From Marinococcus halophilus (lineage in GTDB: Bacteria > Bacillota > Bacilli > Bacillales > Marinococcaceae): DNA of 64,000 nucleotides. The translations under genes and the position numbers were made by a program. Below, one piece after another: positions 50,793-61,135 of the stretch. A model generated the notes under the pieces. It was given only the letters and a program-made list of their open reading frames with translations. It was not told the DNA's origin and searched no databases. Position 1 is the stretch's first letter, and each line of letters begins with the position of its first letter. The stretch is taken from assembly GCF_002265875.1 (NCBI RefSeq), contig NZ_NPFA01000008.1, positions 67,127 through 131,126 of the forward strand. The letters run 5' to 3'.

Positions 50793-51728
50793 ATGCGGAC
50801 AATTACCCTTGGTACGAGAAAAAGTAATCTGGCTTTAAAACAGACGGAGTGGGTGCAAAAAGAGCTTGAGAAGCTGGACCTTCCTTATCGCTTTGAAGTA
50901 AAAAAAATTTCCACAAAAGGTGACCGTGTTCTGGATCGAACGCTTTCCAAAGTTGGCGGGAAAGGACTTTTTGTAAAGGAAATTGAACAGGCGCTTACAG
51001 ACGGTGAAATCGATATAGCTGTGCACAGCATGAAAGATCTTCCCGGGGAGATGGCGGAAGGTTTCGAAGTTGGTGCGATGACAAACCGTGTGGATCCAAG
51101 AGACGCCTATATTGCAAACGATCATGTAAAATTTCATAATCTTCCGCTCGGGGCTGTGATCGGTACAAGCAGTCTGCGACGCACTTCTCAAATTAAAGCG
51201 GAGCGTCCGGATTTGAACGTTCAGTGGATTCGGGGCAATATTGAAACCAGGCTTCGAAAGTTGCGGGAGGAAAGCTTCGACGCTATTATTCTGGCGGCTG
51301 CAGGCCTCGAGCGTATGGGCTGGAGCGATGAAATTGTAACAGAATTCCTGGACCCTGCTATGTGCGTACCGGCTGTAGGACAGGGAGCGCTTGGTATTGA
51401 ATGCCGAAGCGGAGATGAAGATATATTAAAGATCATTCAACATCTGCATGATGAGCCGGTAGCGGTATGTGTAGCTGCGGAACGGGCTTTCCTTAAAGCA
51501 GTAGAGGGTGGATGTGCGGTGCCGATCGGCGGGTATGCTACTTTAAATAAACAGGGGAATGTGCAGTTAACTGCGATGATCGGCTCTACAGACGGAAAAA
51601 ATATACTGAGGGAAAAGCTGACAGGCGATAATCCAGAGGATATGGGCAAAAAAGCTGCTCATGCCCTGCTTGGACGAGGCGGCAAAGAAATTCTGGAACA
51701 GGCCCGGGAAGAGATGGGGGAAGAGTAG
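50793..51728 (+). CDS. hemC: Hydroxymethylbilane synthase (porphobilinogen deaminase)
   Basis: Polymerises four porphobilinogens. About 311 residues with RTITLGTRKSNLALKQT at the N-terminus, SKVGGKGLFVKEIEQAL, IGTSSLRR, IRGNIETRLRKL and the dipyrromethane cofactor cysteine in EGGCAVPIGG (about 241). Start is uncertain: ATG at 50793 gives the family N-terminus but is 12 bases from AAAGGA; ATG at 50781 abuts that site. Stop overlaps the hemD start by one base. Confidence 0.94.
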   Translation: MRTITLGTRKSNLALKQTEWVQKELEKLDLPYRFEVKKISTKGDRVLDRTLSKVGGKGLFVKEIEQALTDGEIDIAVHSMKDLPGEMAEGFEVGAMTNRVDPRDAYIANDHVKFHNLPLGAVIGTSSLRRTSQIKAERPDLNVQWIRGNIETRLRKLREESFDAIILAAAGLERMGWSDEIVTEFLDPAMCVPAVGQGALGIECRSGDEDILKIIQHLHDEPVAVCVAAERAFLKAVEGGCAVPIGGYATLNKQGNVQLTAMIGSTDGKNILREKLTGDNPEDMGKKAAHALLGRGGKEILEQAREEMGEE

Positions 51729-52474
51729 TGACAGCAACAGTGCTGGTGACAAGAGGGACCGGCCAGAATGCAAGTCTGGTGCAGGGTCTTCAGTCTGCAG
51801 GCTGTTGTGTTAAAGCGGTGCCGGTTATTACTACGGTGCCAAGATACAAACAGGAGGAGGAGGCAGCAGAGCGCTGGAAGAACGGCGATATAGACTGGAT
51901 GCTTGTTACAAGCGTGAATGCCGTCTACTATTTGGCAGGATGGAAAAAACGGTATGGTCTTGGTATTCCTGACGGTTTAAAAACAGCTGCTGTAGGACCA
52001 AAAACCAGACAAGCGTTGGAACTGGAAGGCTTTCAGGTAGAGCTGATGCCGGAAAAATATAACGCCGTTTCGTTAGCTGAATCAGCCGGGCGGGTAATCG
52101 ACCGCCGGGAAAGTGTACTTCTTCCTCAAAGCGCCCAGGCGGCTGACACCTTGTACCGGTTGCTGGCAGCTCAGGGTATCAACATTTGGGTGTGGCATTT
52201 GTATACAACGGTACCTGAAGAAAAAAATAAGTCCCTCCTTCAGTCTGTCTTAAAAACCCGGGAGATCGACGTGCTGACAGCGGCGAGTCCCTCCTCTATA
52301 AATGCGCTGCACCAGCTTGCAGGTGCTTACCGGCAGGTGCTTTCAGCTATTCCCGTAGTGGCAATCGGTCCCTCGACCGGACGCGCTGCCCGCGAGAGCG
52401 GCTTCAAGTATGTTTATGAAGCAGAGGTCCATTCCGTCGAAGGAATCATAGAAAAAACCAAGGAAATCATTTAG
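51728..52474 (+). CDS. hemD: Uroporphyrinogen-III synthase
   Basis: Closes and inverts ring D of hydroxymethylbilane. 248 residues, weakly conserved as usual: [54 protein letters not shown] and [16 protein letters not shown]. Start GTG at 51728 overlaps the hemC stop and follows GGGGGAAGAG. Identity rests on these motifs plus position between hemC and hemB. Confidence 0.93.
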   Translation: MTATVLVTRGTGQNASLVQGLQSAGCCVKAVPVITTVPRYKQEEEAAERWKNGDIDWMLVTSVNAVYYLAGWKKRYGLGIPDGLKTAAVGPKTRQALELEGFQVELMPEKYNAVSLAESAGRVIDRRESVLLPQSAQAADTLYRLLAAQGINIWVWHLYTTVPEEKNKSLLQSVLKTREIDVLTAASPSSINALHQLAGAYRQVLSAIPVVAIGPSTGRAARESGFKYVYEAEVHSVEGIIEKTKEII

Positions 52475-52485
52475 GAGGCTTCACA

Positions 52486-53478
52486 TTGACTGATTTACAT
52501 TTCCGCCGGCACCGCAGGCTGCGGACGACGCCGGGTATAAGAGCAATGGTAAGAGAAAACGAACTAAGGCCCAACGATTTAATCTATCCTATTTTTGTGG
52601 TCGAAGGAGAGAATGTGCGTAAAGAAGTACCGTCCATGCCGGGCGTTTACCACGTTTCTCTGGATTATTTGAATGCAGAAATGGATGAGTTGGAATCTCT
52701 CGGAATTCCGAGCGTTATCGTATTTGGCGTGCCTCATGAGGAAGAAAAAGATGCAGAAGGGACGCCGGCTTTTCTAAAAAACGGTATCGTCCAGCGGGCA
52801 ATCCGGCAGATAAAAGAACACAATCCGGAGTTAACAGTAATTGCGGATACCTGTCTATGCCAGTATACGGACCATGGACACTGCGGGGTGATTCATGGAG
52901 GCTATGTGGATAACGATGAATCGCTGAAAAACTTAACAGAAACTGCCGTGTCCCAGGCAGAAGCCGGGGCAGATATTATTGCCCCGTCGAACATGATGGA
53001 TGGCTTTACAGCGGCGATCCGGGAAGGACTTGACCGGGCTGGGCACGTCACGGTCCCGCTGATGTCCTACACAGTTAAATATGCCAGTGCCTTTTACGGG
53101 CCTTTCCGTGACGCGGCTCACAGCACGCCTTCGTTTGGGGACCGGAAAACCTATCAGATGGACCCTCCGAACCGGCTTGAAGCGTTGAAGGAAGCGGAAA
53201 CCGATGTCGAAGAGGGAGCCGATTTTCTTATCGTGAAGCCGGCTCTTGCTTATCTCGATATTGTGAGAGAAGTGAAAGAGCGCACCGGTTATCCAGTGGT
53301 AGCGTATAATGTGTCCGGGGAATATGCGATGATTAAAGCTGCTGCCCAAAACGGATGGGTAAATGAAAAAGATATAGTTATGGAAAAGCTGACCAGCATG
53401 AAGCGTGCCGGTGCGGACCTGATCGTAACCTACTTTGCCAAAGACGCTGTCCGTTATATGCGGGAAGACAGTAAATAA
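52486..53478 (+). CDS. hemB: Delta-aminolevulinic acid dehydratase (porphobilinogen synthase)
   Basis: Condenses two ALA into porphobilinogen. 330 residues with the zinc-type cysteine cluster [14 protein letters not shown] (about 125-138), the two active-site lysines in [18 protein letters not shown] (about 200) and [11 protein letters not shown] (about 253). TTG at 52486 is seven bases after TAGGAGG; no ATG fits. A terminator separates it from hemL. Confidence 0.97.
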   Translation: MTDLHFRRHRRLRTTPGIRAMVRENELRPNDLIYPIFVVEGENVRKEVPSMPGVYHVSLDYLNAEMDELESLGIPSVIVFGVPHEEEKDAEGTPAFLKNGIVQRAIRQIKEHNPELTVIADTCLCQYTDHGHCGVIHGGYVDNDESLKNLTETAVSQAEAGADIIAPSNMMDGFTAAIREGLDRAGHVTVPLMSYTVKYASAFYGPFRDAAHSTPSFGDRKTYQMDPPNRLEALKEAETDVEEGADFLIVKPALAYLDIVREVKERTGYPVVAYNVSGEYAMIKAAAQNGWVNEKDIVMEKLTSMKRAGADLIVTYFAKDAVRYMREDSK

Positions 53479-53481
53479 TAA

Positions 53482-53521
53482 AAACAAGCTCTGGAATGTA
53501 TTCAGTCCAGGGCTTGTTTTC
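53482..53521 (+). terminator. Terminator between hemB and hemL
   Basis: AAACAAGCTCTGGA / TCCAGGGCTTGTTT (53482-53495 / 53506-53519, one wobble) ending in TTTTC. A TATAAT at 53524-53529 just after it may restart transcription for hemL. Confidence 0.8.
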
Positions 53522-53578
53522 GTTATAATAAGGACGGGAATAGCAACAAGATAACTTTAAGTATTCAGGAGGTATGAC

Positions 53579-54892
53579 ATGAAATCGTATCATAATTCAA
53601 TACACGCACATGAACGCGCAAAGAAAGTAATGCCGGGCGGCGTCAGCAGCCCTGTGCGGACATATGAATCTGTCGGCCATCCGGCCGTTTATATGGACGA
53701 AGGCAAAGGTTCCCGCATTAAAGATATCGACGGAAACGAATACATTGACTATGTGATGTCCTGGGGACCGCTTCTTCTCGGGCATGCGAATGACCACGTG
53801 GTCGACAGCTTGAAGATCGTGGCTGAAAAGGGTACGAGCTTTGGAGCCTCGCACGTAACCGAAGCCGGCCTGGCAGAGCTTGTCGTTGACCGGGTACCAT
53901 CTATTGAAGTAGTACGGATGGTGAATTCGGGCACGGAAGCGACCATGAGCGCTCTGCGCCTAGCCCGCGGATTTACCGGCCGGGATAAAATCGTGAAAAT
54001 GGAAGGCTGTTACCACGGCCACGGGGATTCCCTTCTTATTCGAGCCGGCTCCGGTGTTGCTACGCTGGGGTTGCCGGACAGCCCGGGCGTCCCGGGCTCC
54101 ATTGCCCAGAACACGCTGACGGTTCCGTACAACGATCTCGACAGCCTGCAAAAGGCATTCGACGAGTACGGTGACGAAATTGCCGGAGTTATCCTCGAGC
54201 CTGTTACCGGTAACATGGGCGTTGTCACCCCCGGAGAAGGGTTTTTGGAAGGCGTTCGTGACATTACGAACCAGTACGGAAGCCTGTTGATTTTTGATGA
54301 AGTTATGAGCGGCTTCCGGGTGGACTATAACAGTGCCCAGGGCCACTACGGCGTGACGCCTGATCTCACGTGCCTTGGAAAGGTCATTGGCGGCGGCCTT
54401 CCGGTGGGAGCCTACGGTGGCCGTGCCGATATTATGCAGCAGATTGCGCCGGACGGGCCTATCTATCAGGCAGGCACACTTTCCGGCAATCCACTGGCGA
54501 TGACAGCCGGACTTGAAACGCTCAGGCAGGTGGACGAAAAAAGCTACGAAACGTTTCGTGCCCGTGCTGCCCAGCTTGAAGAAGGACTGAACCGGGCGGC
54601 TTCTAAACACGGTATCCCTCATCAAATTAACCGGGCCGGGGCAATGATCGGCTTGTTCTTTACCGATGAACCCGTTGTTGACTTTGCCTCTGCGAAAAAA
54701 TCTGATTTAGGGATGTTCGCCCGTTATTTCCGTGGAATGATGGCAGAAGGCATCTCGCTTCCGCCTTCGCAGTTCGAAGGGCTGTTTTTATCGACAGAGC
54801 ACAGTGAAGAAGACATCGAGCGGACCATTGATGCGGCTGACCGCGTCTTTGCAAGCCTGGCTGCAAATAAAGAACACGGGGAAGACAGTTGA
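53579..54892 (+). CDS. hemL: Glutamate-1-semialdehyde 2,1-aminomutase
   Basis: PLP enzyme that makes ALA from glutamate-1-semialdehyde. 437 residues with [65 protein letters not shown] and the PLP lysine in [17 protein letters not shown] (about 269). ATG at 53579 follows AGGAGGT. Last gene of the hem cluster; in B. subtilis spoVID and ysxE follow, here valS comes directly. Confidence 0.97.
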   Translation: MKSYHNSIHAHERAKKVMPGGVSSPVRTYESVGHPAVYMDEGKGSRIKDIDGNEYIDYVMSWGPLLLGHANDHVVDSLKIVAEKGTSFGASHVTEAGLAELVVDRVPSIEVVRMVNSGTEATMSALRLARGFTGRDKIVKMEGCYHGHGDSLLIRAGSGVATLGLPDSPGVPGSIAQNTLTVPYNDLDSLQKAFDEYGDEIAGVILEPVTGNMGVVTPGEGFLEGVRDITNQYGSLLIFDEVMSGFRVDYNSAQGHYGVTPDLTCLGKVIGGGLPVGAYGGRADIMQQIAPDGPIYQAGTLSGNPLAMTAGLETLRQVDEKSYETFRARAAQLEEGLNRAASKHGIPHQINRAGAMIGLFFTDEPVVDFASAKKSDLGMFARYFRGMMAEGISLPPSQFEGLFLSTEHSEEDIERTIDAADRVFASLAANKEHGEDS

Positions 54893-54917
54893 CGCATGGG
54901 TCTTCGTTTCGTAAAAT
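54889..54917 (+). promoter_or_regulatory. SigA-type promoter for valS
   Basis: TTGACG (54889-54894), 17-base spacer, TAAAAT (54912-54917), overlapping the hemL stop codon. Confidence 0.7.
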
Positions 54918-54923
54918 AAAGAC

Positions 54924-55174
54924 ACTAAAGCAATATTAATAATAAAAGCAGAAACAGGGAGGAGTACGCACGCAGGTTCGTTGTACAGAAAAAGAATCCA
55001 GGGCTGAGAGATTCTTTAACAACCCGTGCGGAAAGTCGCCCTCGAGCTTCTTTTCTGAACGCATACAGTAAGAAAAGACGGTAACCGCCGTTATGGGAAA
55101 GTGCCTGCTTGGCAGCGGGTATTAAGGTGGTACCGCGAAAACTCTTCGTCCTTACTGGGGATGAGGAGTTTTTT
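54924..55174 (+). promoter_or_regulatory. T-box riboswitch (valine, by context) upstream of valS
   Basis: T-box AAGGTGGTACCGCG at 55124-55137, followed by a terminator AACTCTTCGTCC / GGATGAGGAGTT (55140-55151 / 55159-55170, two wobbles) and a T7 run. Stem I contains the GGGCTGAGAG-like apical sequence, but I could not place a single convincing specifier codon; a GTC near 55036 is possible. The link to valine rests on the valS gene downstream. Confidence 0.88.
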
Positions 55175-55177
55175 TAT
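55140..55177 (+). terminator. T-box terminator of valS leader
   Basis: Twelve-pair stem with loop TTACTGG, followed by TTTTTTT (55171 onward). Confidence 0.82.
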
Positions 55178-55196
55178 GAGAAGAAAGGGGATTTGT

Positions 55197-57836
55197 ATGG
55201 GAAAACAAGAAATGGAAATGGCGAAAAAGTATGCTCCAAAAGAAACAGAGAACCGCTGGTATGAGTTTTGGAAAGAAACCGGCCAATTTGAAGCAGGCCA
55301 GACAGATGGCACCCCGTATACTATCGTTATTCCGCCGCCGAATGTGACCGGCCGGCTTCACCTCGGCCATGCGTGGGATACAACACTTCAAGATATTTTA
55401 ATCCGCATGAAACGCATGCAGGGCTATGACGCTTTATGGCTTCCGGGGATGGACCATGCTGGTATCGCCACCCAGTCCAAAGTCGAGGCGCAGCTGAAGG
55501 AAGAAGGCACAAGCCGATATGAGCTCGGGCGGGAAGCGTTCCTCGAAAAAACGTGGGGGTGGAAAGAAGAATATGCAGATTTCATCCGCAGCCAGTGGGC
55601 CAAGCTCGGGCTGTCACTCGACTATTCGAGAGAGCGGTTCACGCTTGATAAAGGCCTGTCGGAAGCGGTGCGGGAAGTGTTTGTTTCATTGTATGAAAGA
55701 GACCTTATCTACCGGGGTGAATACATTATCAACTGGGACCCTGAAACGCAGACGGCACTTTCAGATATTGAAGTGGAATACAAAGAAGTGCAGGGTCACT
55801 TTTACCATATGCGTTACCCGGTTAAAGGCGAAAACACCTCGATCGAAGTAGCGACGACCCGGCCGGAAACAATGCTCGGCGATACGGCAGTAGCCGTACA
55901 CCCAGAGGACGGTCGTTATAAACACCTTATTGGTAAGACAGCCGTTCTCCCCGTGATTGGAAGAGAAATTCCGATCATCGCAGATGACTATGTAGACATG
56001 GATTTTGGTTCAGGGGCAGTGAAAATTACGCCTGCACATGATCCGAATGATTTTGAAATGGGCAACCGCCATGATCTGCCGCGCGTGCTTGTGATGAATG
56101 AAGACGGCAGCATGAATGAAAATGCCGGCGTCTACGAAGGCATGGACCGCTTTGCCTGTCGTCGGCAGTTGACGAAGGATTTAAAGGCAGAGGGCATTCT
56201 GTTTGATATTGAAGAACATATGCACTCTGTCGGCCATTCCGAACGGAGCGGCGCCGTAGTTGAACCGTATCTTTCCACGCAGTGGTTTGTAAATATGGGG
56301 CCGCTTGCGGACCAGGCCGTAGAGCTTCAGAAGAAGGAAGAAAAAGTTACCTTTGTGCCGGAACGCTTCGAAAAAACGTATCTGCAGTGGATGGAAAATA
56401 TCCGGGACTGGTGTATTTCCCGACAGCTGTGGTGGGGGCACCGTATCCCGGCCTGGTATCATAAAGAAACAGGTGAAATTTATGTCGGGCGCACGGCACC
56501 GGAAAACCCAGAAGAGTGGAAGCAGGATGAGGACGTGCTTGATACCTGGTTTAGTTCGGCTTTATGGCCGTTTTCCACTATGGGCTGGCCGGAAAAAAGC
56601 ACAGACTATACGCGCTATTACCCAACCAGTGCGCTTGTCACCGGCTACGATATTATTTTCTTCTGGGTGTCGCGGATGATTTTTCAGGGGCTGGAATTTA
56701 CCGGAGAACGCCCGTTTGAGGACGTGCTTATTCACGGCCTGGTACGTGACAGCGAAGGACGGAAAATGAGTAAATCCCTCGGCAACGGGGTGGACCCGAT
56801 GGATGTTATCGATCAGTACGGGGCGGACGCTCTGCGTTTTCTGCTCGCTACAGGCACAACGCCGGGCAACGATATTCGTTTCCAGTGGGAAAAAGTAGAG
56901 GCCAACTGGAATTTTGGCAATAAAATTTGGAACGCCGCCCGGTTTACGCTAATGAATGTGGAAGGGGTAACGGCAGAAGACATCGAGCTCAAAGGCACAA
57001 AAACGGTAGCAGATCGCTGGATTTTACACCGGCTGCAGGAAACAAAACAGAACGCCACCCAGCTGATGGAAAAATATGAGTTTGGCGAAGCCGGAAGGAC
57101 GCTTTATAACTTTATTTGGGATGACCTCTGCGACTGGTATATCGAAATGGCTAAACTTCCACTGTACGGCGAAGCCGAACAGCCGAAACAAATGGCCCAG
57201 TCCGTGCTTGTTCATGTATTCGACCAGACGATGCGCATGCTTCACCCGATGATGCCATTTATTACAGAAGAAATTTGGCAGCACCTTCCTCACGAGGGGA
57301 CGTCGATCATGAGTGCTTCCTGGCCGACAGCAGACCCTCAGCTGTTTGATGAGGAAGCGGTACGTGATATGGAATTAATTCAGGAGGTTATTCGTTCAGT
57401 CCGGAATACACGGGCGGAAATGAATGTTCCACCGAGTAAAGCAGTGCCGATGAGCCTGAAGCCGTCCAGCAGCCAGGTCTTGGAACGAATCGAACGGAGC
57501 CGGGACTATATTGTACGGTTCGGAAACCCGGAGACATTGACTATTGATGCGGCACTGGAAGCTCCGGAAAAGTCCATTTCTCACGTTCTGAGCGGGGCAG
57601 AAATCTTTCTGCCGCTCGAAGGCTTGATTAATGTAGATGAAGAAATAGAGCGTCTGCAGCGGGAAAAAGACAAGCTCGATAAAGAAGTGGAACGGGTCAC
57701 TAAAAAGCTGAACAACGAAGGATTTGTCAGCAAAGCTCCTGCCCACGTTGTTGAAGAAGAAAAAGAAAAACAAAAAGATTATGAACAAAAAAGAGAAAAA
57801 GTAACGGCCAGAATGAAAGAACTGCAAAAAAGCTAA
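55197..57836 (+). CDS. valS: Valyl-tRNA synthetase
   Basis: Class I synthetase with editing of mischarged threonine. 879 residues: HIGH motif as HLGHAWD (about 52), CP1 editing domain ([18 protein letters not shown]), KMSKS as RKMSKSLGN (about 525), anticodon domain, and a C-terminal coiled coil (about 810-879, Glu/Lys rich). ATG at 55197 is 7 bases after AAAGGGG; the longer in-frame start at 55101 falls inside the T-box leader. A GC-rich hairpin and folC follow. Confidence 0.98.
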   Translation: MGKQEMEMAKKYAPKETENRWYEFWKETGQFEAGQTDGTPYTIVIPPPNVTGRLHLGHAWDTTLQDILIRMKRMQGYDALWLPGMDHAGIATQSKVEAQLKEEGTSRYELGREAFLEKTWGWKEEYADFIRSQWAKLGLSLDYSRERFTLDKGLSEAVREVFVSLYERDLIYRGEYIINWDPETQTALSDIEVEYKEVQGHFYHMRYPVKGENTSIEVATTRPETMLGDTAVAVHPEDGRYKHLIGKTAVLPVIGREIPIIADDYVDMDFGSGAVKITPAHDPNDFEMGNRHDLPRVLVMNEDGSMNENAGVYEGMDRFACRRQLTKDLKAEGILFDIEEHMHSVGHSERSGAVVEPYLSTQWFVNMGPLADQAVELQKKEEKVTFVPERFEKTYLQWMENIRDWCISRQLWWGHRIPAWYHKETGEIYVGRTAPENPEEWKQDEDVLDTWFSSALWPFSTMGWPEKSTDYTRYYPTSALVTGYDIIFFWVSRMIFQGLEFTGERPFEDVLIHGLVRDSEGRKMSKSLGNGVDPMDVIDQYGADALRFLLATGTTPGNDIRFQWEKVEANWNFGNKIWNAARFTLMNVEGVTAEDIELKGTKTVADRWILHRLQETKQNATQLMEKYEFGEAGRTLYNFIWDDLCDWYIEMAKLPLYGEAEQPKQMAQSVLVHVFDQTMRMLHPMMPFITEEIWQHLPHEGTSIMSASWPTADPQLFDEEAVRDMELIQEVIRSVRNTRAEMNVPPSKAVPMSLKPSSSQVLERIERSRDYIVRFGNPETLTIDAALEAPEKSISHVLSGAEIFLPLEGLINVDEEIERLQREKDKLDKEVERVTKKLNNEGFVSKAPAHVVEEEKEKQKDYEQKREKVTARMKELQKS

Positions 57837-57845
57837 GCAGCAGCC

Positions 57846-57864
57846 GGCCCCCGGCCAGGGGGCC
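57846..57864 (+). other. GC-rich intercistronic hairpin between valS and folC
   Basis: GGCCCCC / GGGGGCC perfect 7-bp stem, loop GGCCA, ten bases after the valS stop. No T-run follows, so it is more likely an mRNA-processing or stability element than a terminator. Confidence 0.5.
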
Positions 57865-57895
57865 TGTTGCATGGCTGTTTAAAGGGAGGTATATT

Positions 57896-59188
57896 TTGCA
57901 CACATATAAAGAAGCAGAAGCATGGGTGCACTCACTCGAAACGTTTGGTATCCGCCCGGGCCTTGATCGGATGAATATGATGCTTGAAGCTGTCGGCAAT
58001 CCGGAACGCCGGCTGAAAGGCATTCACATTGGCGGTACAAACGGTAAAGGATCTACCGCAGCATTTACGAGAAGCATTATGACAGAAGCAGGCATTGTCT
58101 GCGGGTCATTCACCTCGCCGTATATCCATCATTTCCGTGAGCGGATTGCGACAGACGGAGAGCCGATCAGTGAGGAGGATTTTTTGGAGCTTGCTGCAGT
58201 ACTCCGCCCGGTAGTAGAGAGTATTGCGCGCACCCCGTTTGGTTCGCCGACGGAGTTTGAAGTGATTACTGTCATCGCGGCAATGTATTTTGCCAGAAAA
58301 ACGTTTCCGGACGTAGTCATATGGGAAGTTGGCCTTGGCGGCCGCCTGGACGCTACTAATGCGATCCACCCTATGGTGAGCATTATCACAAACATCGGGC
58401 ACGATCATCAGGGAATACTCGGGGACACGCTCGAAGAAGTAGCCCGGGAAAAAGCCGGTATTATTAAGGGCGGGGTACCTGTAATAACGTGTGAACAGAA
58501 TGAAGAGCTTGCTGGCATTTTTGAGGAAGCTGCCGATTACCAGCGTTCGAAATTTTACCAGCTTGGCCGTCAGTTTCATGTCCGCCGCCTCGCACCATCA
58601 GAATCGGGAACCCAATTTTCTTTTTATTCCCTGCTTGGAGACATGGAAGATCTCGAAGTGTCCATGCTCGGGGAGCATCAGGTAGAGAATGCGGCAGCCG
58701 CTGTGATTACTACACGTTATTTGAAAATGTATTACGCACTGCCCGCAGAAGATGAGCACATCCGGACCGGCCTGAAGAAAGCATCCTGGCCGGGAAGACT
58801 TGAAAATGCGCCTGGCGAACAGCGTGTCCTTTTCGACGGTGCTCATAATGAAGAAGGCATGAAAAGTCTTAAAGAAGCATTAAGACAGCACTATCCCAAC
58901 AGTCGTTTCCACTTTATTGTTGGCATGAAAGAAGATAAATTACAGGCACCGGTGCTCGACCAGCTGGACGGATTGAATATAAAATCTATCACAGCAGTGC
59001 CTTTTGATTTTCCACAGGCAGCAGCCCCGGAAGATATTGCGGCAGCCAATTCGGCAGATGTTCAACAAGCCCGGAGCTGGCAGGAAGCATGGGAAAACGC
59101 CAACACGGGCCGGGGACAGGAAGACGTGGTCGTGTTTGCCGGATCCCTGTATTTCATCTCCCAGCTGACGCAGGAGTGGAATCAATAA
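57896..59188 (+). CDS. folC: Folylpolyglutamate synthase / dihydrofolate synthase
   Basis: Mur-ligase-like enzyme adding glutamates to folates. 430 residues: P-loop IGGTNGKGSTAAF (about 43-55), SPYIHHFRERI, EVGLGGRLDATN, ITNIGHDHQGILG and the C-terminal ligase domain (RVLFDGAHNEEGM). Start TTG at 57896, six bases after AAAGGGAGG. Very likely read from the valS promoter as in B. subtilis; a terminator ends it. Confidence 0.96.
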   Translation: MHTYKEAEAWVHSLETFGIRPGLDRMNMMLEAVGNPERRLKGIHIGGTNGKGSTAAFTRSIMTEAGIVCGSFTSPYIHHFRERIATDGEPISEEDFLELAAVLRPVVESIARTPFGSPTEFEVITVIAAMYFARKTFPDVVIWEVGLGGRLDATNAIHPMVSIITNIGHDHQGILGDTLEEVAREKAGIIKGGVPVITCEQNEELAGIFEEAADYQRSKFYQLGRQFHVRRLAPSESGTQFSFYSLLGDMEDLEVSMLGEHQVENAAAAVITTRYLKMYYALPAEDEHIRTGLKKASWPGRLENAPGEQRVLFDGAHNEEGMKSLKEALRQHYPNSRFHFIVGMKEDKLQAPVLDQLDGLNIKSITAVPFDFPQAAAPEDIAAANSADVQQARSWQEAWENANTGRGQEDVVVFAGSLYFISQLTQEWNQ

Positions 59189-59195
59189 TGAAACG

Positions 59196-59228
59196 AAAAG
59201 CAGAAGCACGCCGGCTTCTGCTTTTTTA
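59196..59228 (+). terminator. Terminator after folC
   Basis: AAAAGCAGAAGC / GCTTCTGCTTTT perfect 12-bp stem (59196-59207 / 59214-59225), loop ACGCCG, then TTAAT. Confidence 0.92.
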
Positions 59229-59259
59229 ATATATTTTCGAGCTAATAAAAAGAAATTCA

Positions 59260-59268
59260 TGCTATAAT
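59260..59268 (+). promoter_or_regulatory. Extended -10 promoter for comC
   Basis: TGC-TATAAT (TATAAT 59263-59268), 27 bases before the start codon; AT-rich upstream without a clear -35. No ComK box was recognised. Confidence 0.5.
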
Positions 59269-59294
59269 AAGAAAAAAATGGAAGAGGTGTTGTG

Positions 59295-60050
59295 ATGAGC
59301 ATATTGCTCGCTGTATATATTACAGCGGCAGGGATGATAGTGAGTTCCTTCTGTAATGTCGCCGGCATGCGTCTGGCTGCCGGCGGGTCCGTGTGGCGGC
59401 CCCCTTCGCGCTGCCCGGTATGTATCCAGCCGATCAAAAAAAGAGATTTAGTCCCCTGCTGTTCATATTTGTACCTGGGCGGTAAATGCCGTTTCTGCAA
59501 AAACCGTATTTCTGCGATTTATCCTCTTATGGAAGGCGCCGGTGGTGTCTTGTTTTTCCTCGCTTATGCCCGCTTCGGGCTGACGGCAGAATTCGCTGCA
59601 GCTTTACTTCTTATTTCCTACCTTTTTATTATTACTATCAGTGATATTACAGCCATGCTCATTCCAGACAGGGTGTCGCTTCTGTTTTTACTTGGAGCGG
59701 TGCTTTTAAAATTTTTCTGGTTGGAAGAGCCTGCCTGGACCGAAAGCTTCATAGGCGCAGTCGCCGGTTTTTTCCTTTTATCAGCCATTATCATGACGAC
59801 AAGAGGAGGGATGGGCGGCGGTGACCTGAAAATATTTACCGCTCTCGGTTTTTTCTTTGGGCCTTGCCTGCTTGCCGTCAATTTTGCGGCTGCTGTATTT
59901 ACAGCCTCTATGGTTGTTTTCCTCCTGTATCCTTTTGGCATTTTTAAAATAGGAAAACCTTTCCCCTTTGCTCCCGCTATTGCCGCTGGCGGCATATTTA
60001 CTTTGTTTGCCGGAGAAATATGCCTGAAGTGGTACCTATCGTTTTTGTAA
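59295..60050 (+). CDS. comC: Prepilin leader peptidase / N-methyltransferase ComC
   Basis: Aspartic membrane protease that processes competence and type IV pseudopilins. 251 residues, about eight hydrophobic segments; N-terminal GSFCNV-like SSFCNVAGMRLA, the two CxxC pairs (RCPVC, CRFC), and the catalytic aspartates in SDITAMLIPD (about 117) and GGGDLKIF (about 176). ATG at 59295 follows AGAGGTG (GTG 59292 is possible). In B. subtilis spoIIB and maf follow; here radC is next, 41 bases on. Confidence 0.92.
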   Translation: MSILLAVYITAAGMIVSSFCNVAGMRLAAGGSVWRPPSRCPVCIQPIKKRDLVPCCSYLYLGGKCRFCKNRISAIYPLMEGAGGVLFFLAYARFGLTAEFAAALLLISYLFIITISDITAMLIPDRVSLLFLLGAVLLKFFWLEEPAWTESFIGAVAGFFLLSAIIMTTRGGMGGGDLKIFTALGFFFGPCLLAVNFAAAVFTASMVVFLLYPFGIFKIGKPFPFAPAIAAGGIFTLFAGEICLKWYLSFL

Positions 60051-60091
60051 CCCCCATTTTATATCCCCGCACATGAAGGAGACGATTACTA

Positions 60092-60775
60092 ATGAATGTA
60101 ACTGTAATGCCTGCTGGAAAAGAACCGTTTCGGCCCCGTGAGAAAATGGAACATAAAGGAGCGGAGGCGTTGACGGAACAGGAACTGCTGGCCGTGCTTC
60201 TCCGCACAGGTACAAAGCAGGCGCCGGTACTAGAAGTAGCTGCCCGGGTAATGGAACGCTTTGACGTTCTGCCATTATTGAAAGAAGCTACCAGAGAAGA
60301 GCTGATGGAAATCCCGGGAATTGGAAAGGCGAAAGCACTGGAACTGCAAGCAGCACTCGAACTGGGAAAGCGTATCTTTCGTTATTCTTACCCGGACAGG
60401 TACGTTGTTCGTTCTCCGGAAGATGCAGCAGAATACATGATGGAAGATCTAAGGTTTTTACAGCAGGAGCATTTTGTAGTATTATGCCTGAATACTAAAA
60501 ATCAAATTATCCATAAACAGACATTATTTATCGGCAGCCTGAATTCAAGTATTGTCCACCCAAGGGAGCTATTTAAAGAAGCTCTGCGCCGTTCAGCAGC
60601 GTCGATTATCTGTCTGCATAATCATCCATCCGGAGATCCGGCGCCGAGCAGTGAAGATATTCAGGTAACCAAACGGGTGGCAGAATGCGGCAGACTGCTG
60701 GGCATTGAGCTGCTTGATCACGTTATCGTAGGCGATCACCGCTTTGAGAGTATGAAAGAGCAGGGTTTTATGTAA
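60092..60775 (+). CDS. radC: RadC-family JAB domain protein
   Basis: 227 residues: N-terminal helix-hairpin-helix (EIPGIGKAKALELQAALELGKR, about 72-93) and a C-terminal JAB/MPN metal-binding domain with HNHPSGDPAPSSED (about 172-185). Once linked to DNA repair but the biochemical role is not established. ATG at 60092 follows AAGGAGA. Precedes mreB with a 360-base gap. Confidence 0.93.
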   Translation: MNVTVMPAGKEPFRPREKMEHKGAEALTEQELLAVLLRTGTKQAPVLEVAARVMERFDVLPLLKEATREELMEIPGIGKAKALELQAALELGKRIFRYSYPDRYVVRSPEDAAEYMMEDLRFLQQEHFVVLCLNTKNQIIHKQTLFIGSLNSSIVHPRELFKEALRRSAASIICLHNHPSGDPAPSSEDIQVTKRVAECGRLLGIELLDHVIVGDHRFESMKEQGFM

Positions 60776-60942
60776 AACAACAGATTAAAAATTATTTGCT
60801 TTCTGAAAAAAGAGGAAATTGGCCGGCGTGAAAATACACCTATCTAAAAAAACAGGTGCATTGACCCTATGTTTTTCAAATAATTTTCAGTATAATAAAA
60901 AATAGTGCATGCAGGGGCAATTATAATTTAATGCATATTAAC

Positions 60943-61032
60943 GGGGCGTCAGAAGTGCGAAAAATCCGCAGATGACACTATTCATCTAAAGGCCGCTGAA
61001 CGCCCACTACATACAGGCATTCTGGGGATGCC
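60943..61032 (+). other. Structured RNA-like element upstream of mreB
   Basis: An outer helix GGGCGT-CAG (60944-60952) / CTG-A-ACGCCC (60996-61005, one bulged A) encloses two hairpins, TGCG/CGCA (60956-60970) and AGATGA/TCATCT (60970-60987), giving a three-way junction. A third hairpin GGCAT/ATGCC (61016-61032, loop TCTGGGG) follows. No reading frame and no T-run. It matches no riboswitch class I could name. A TATAAT at 60891-60896 could start the transcript. Rest of the 60776-61135 gap: AT-rich, no gene. Confidence 0.45.
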
Positions 61033-61135
61033 GAAAAACATTATCCAACATAACAATTTATTAGACAATTTAATGATAATACCTGCTGAAAAAAGGCTGT
61101 CATGCATTTTGCAAGACGAGAGGAGATATACATAG

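Noticed and set aside
60943-61032. Known riboswitch or self-cleaving ribozyme in the mreB leader
   Set aside because: Compared by eye with fluoride, c-di-GMP, THF, ZTP, SAM, Mn2+ and hammerhead consensus elements; none fits, so only an unnamed structured element is reported.
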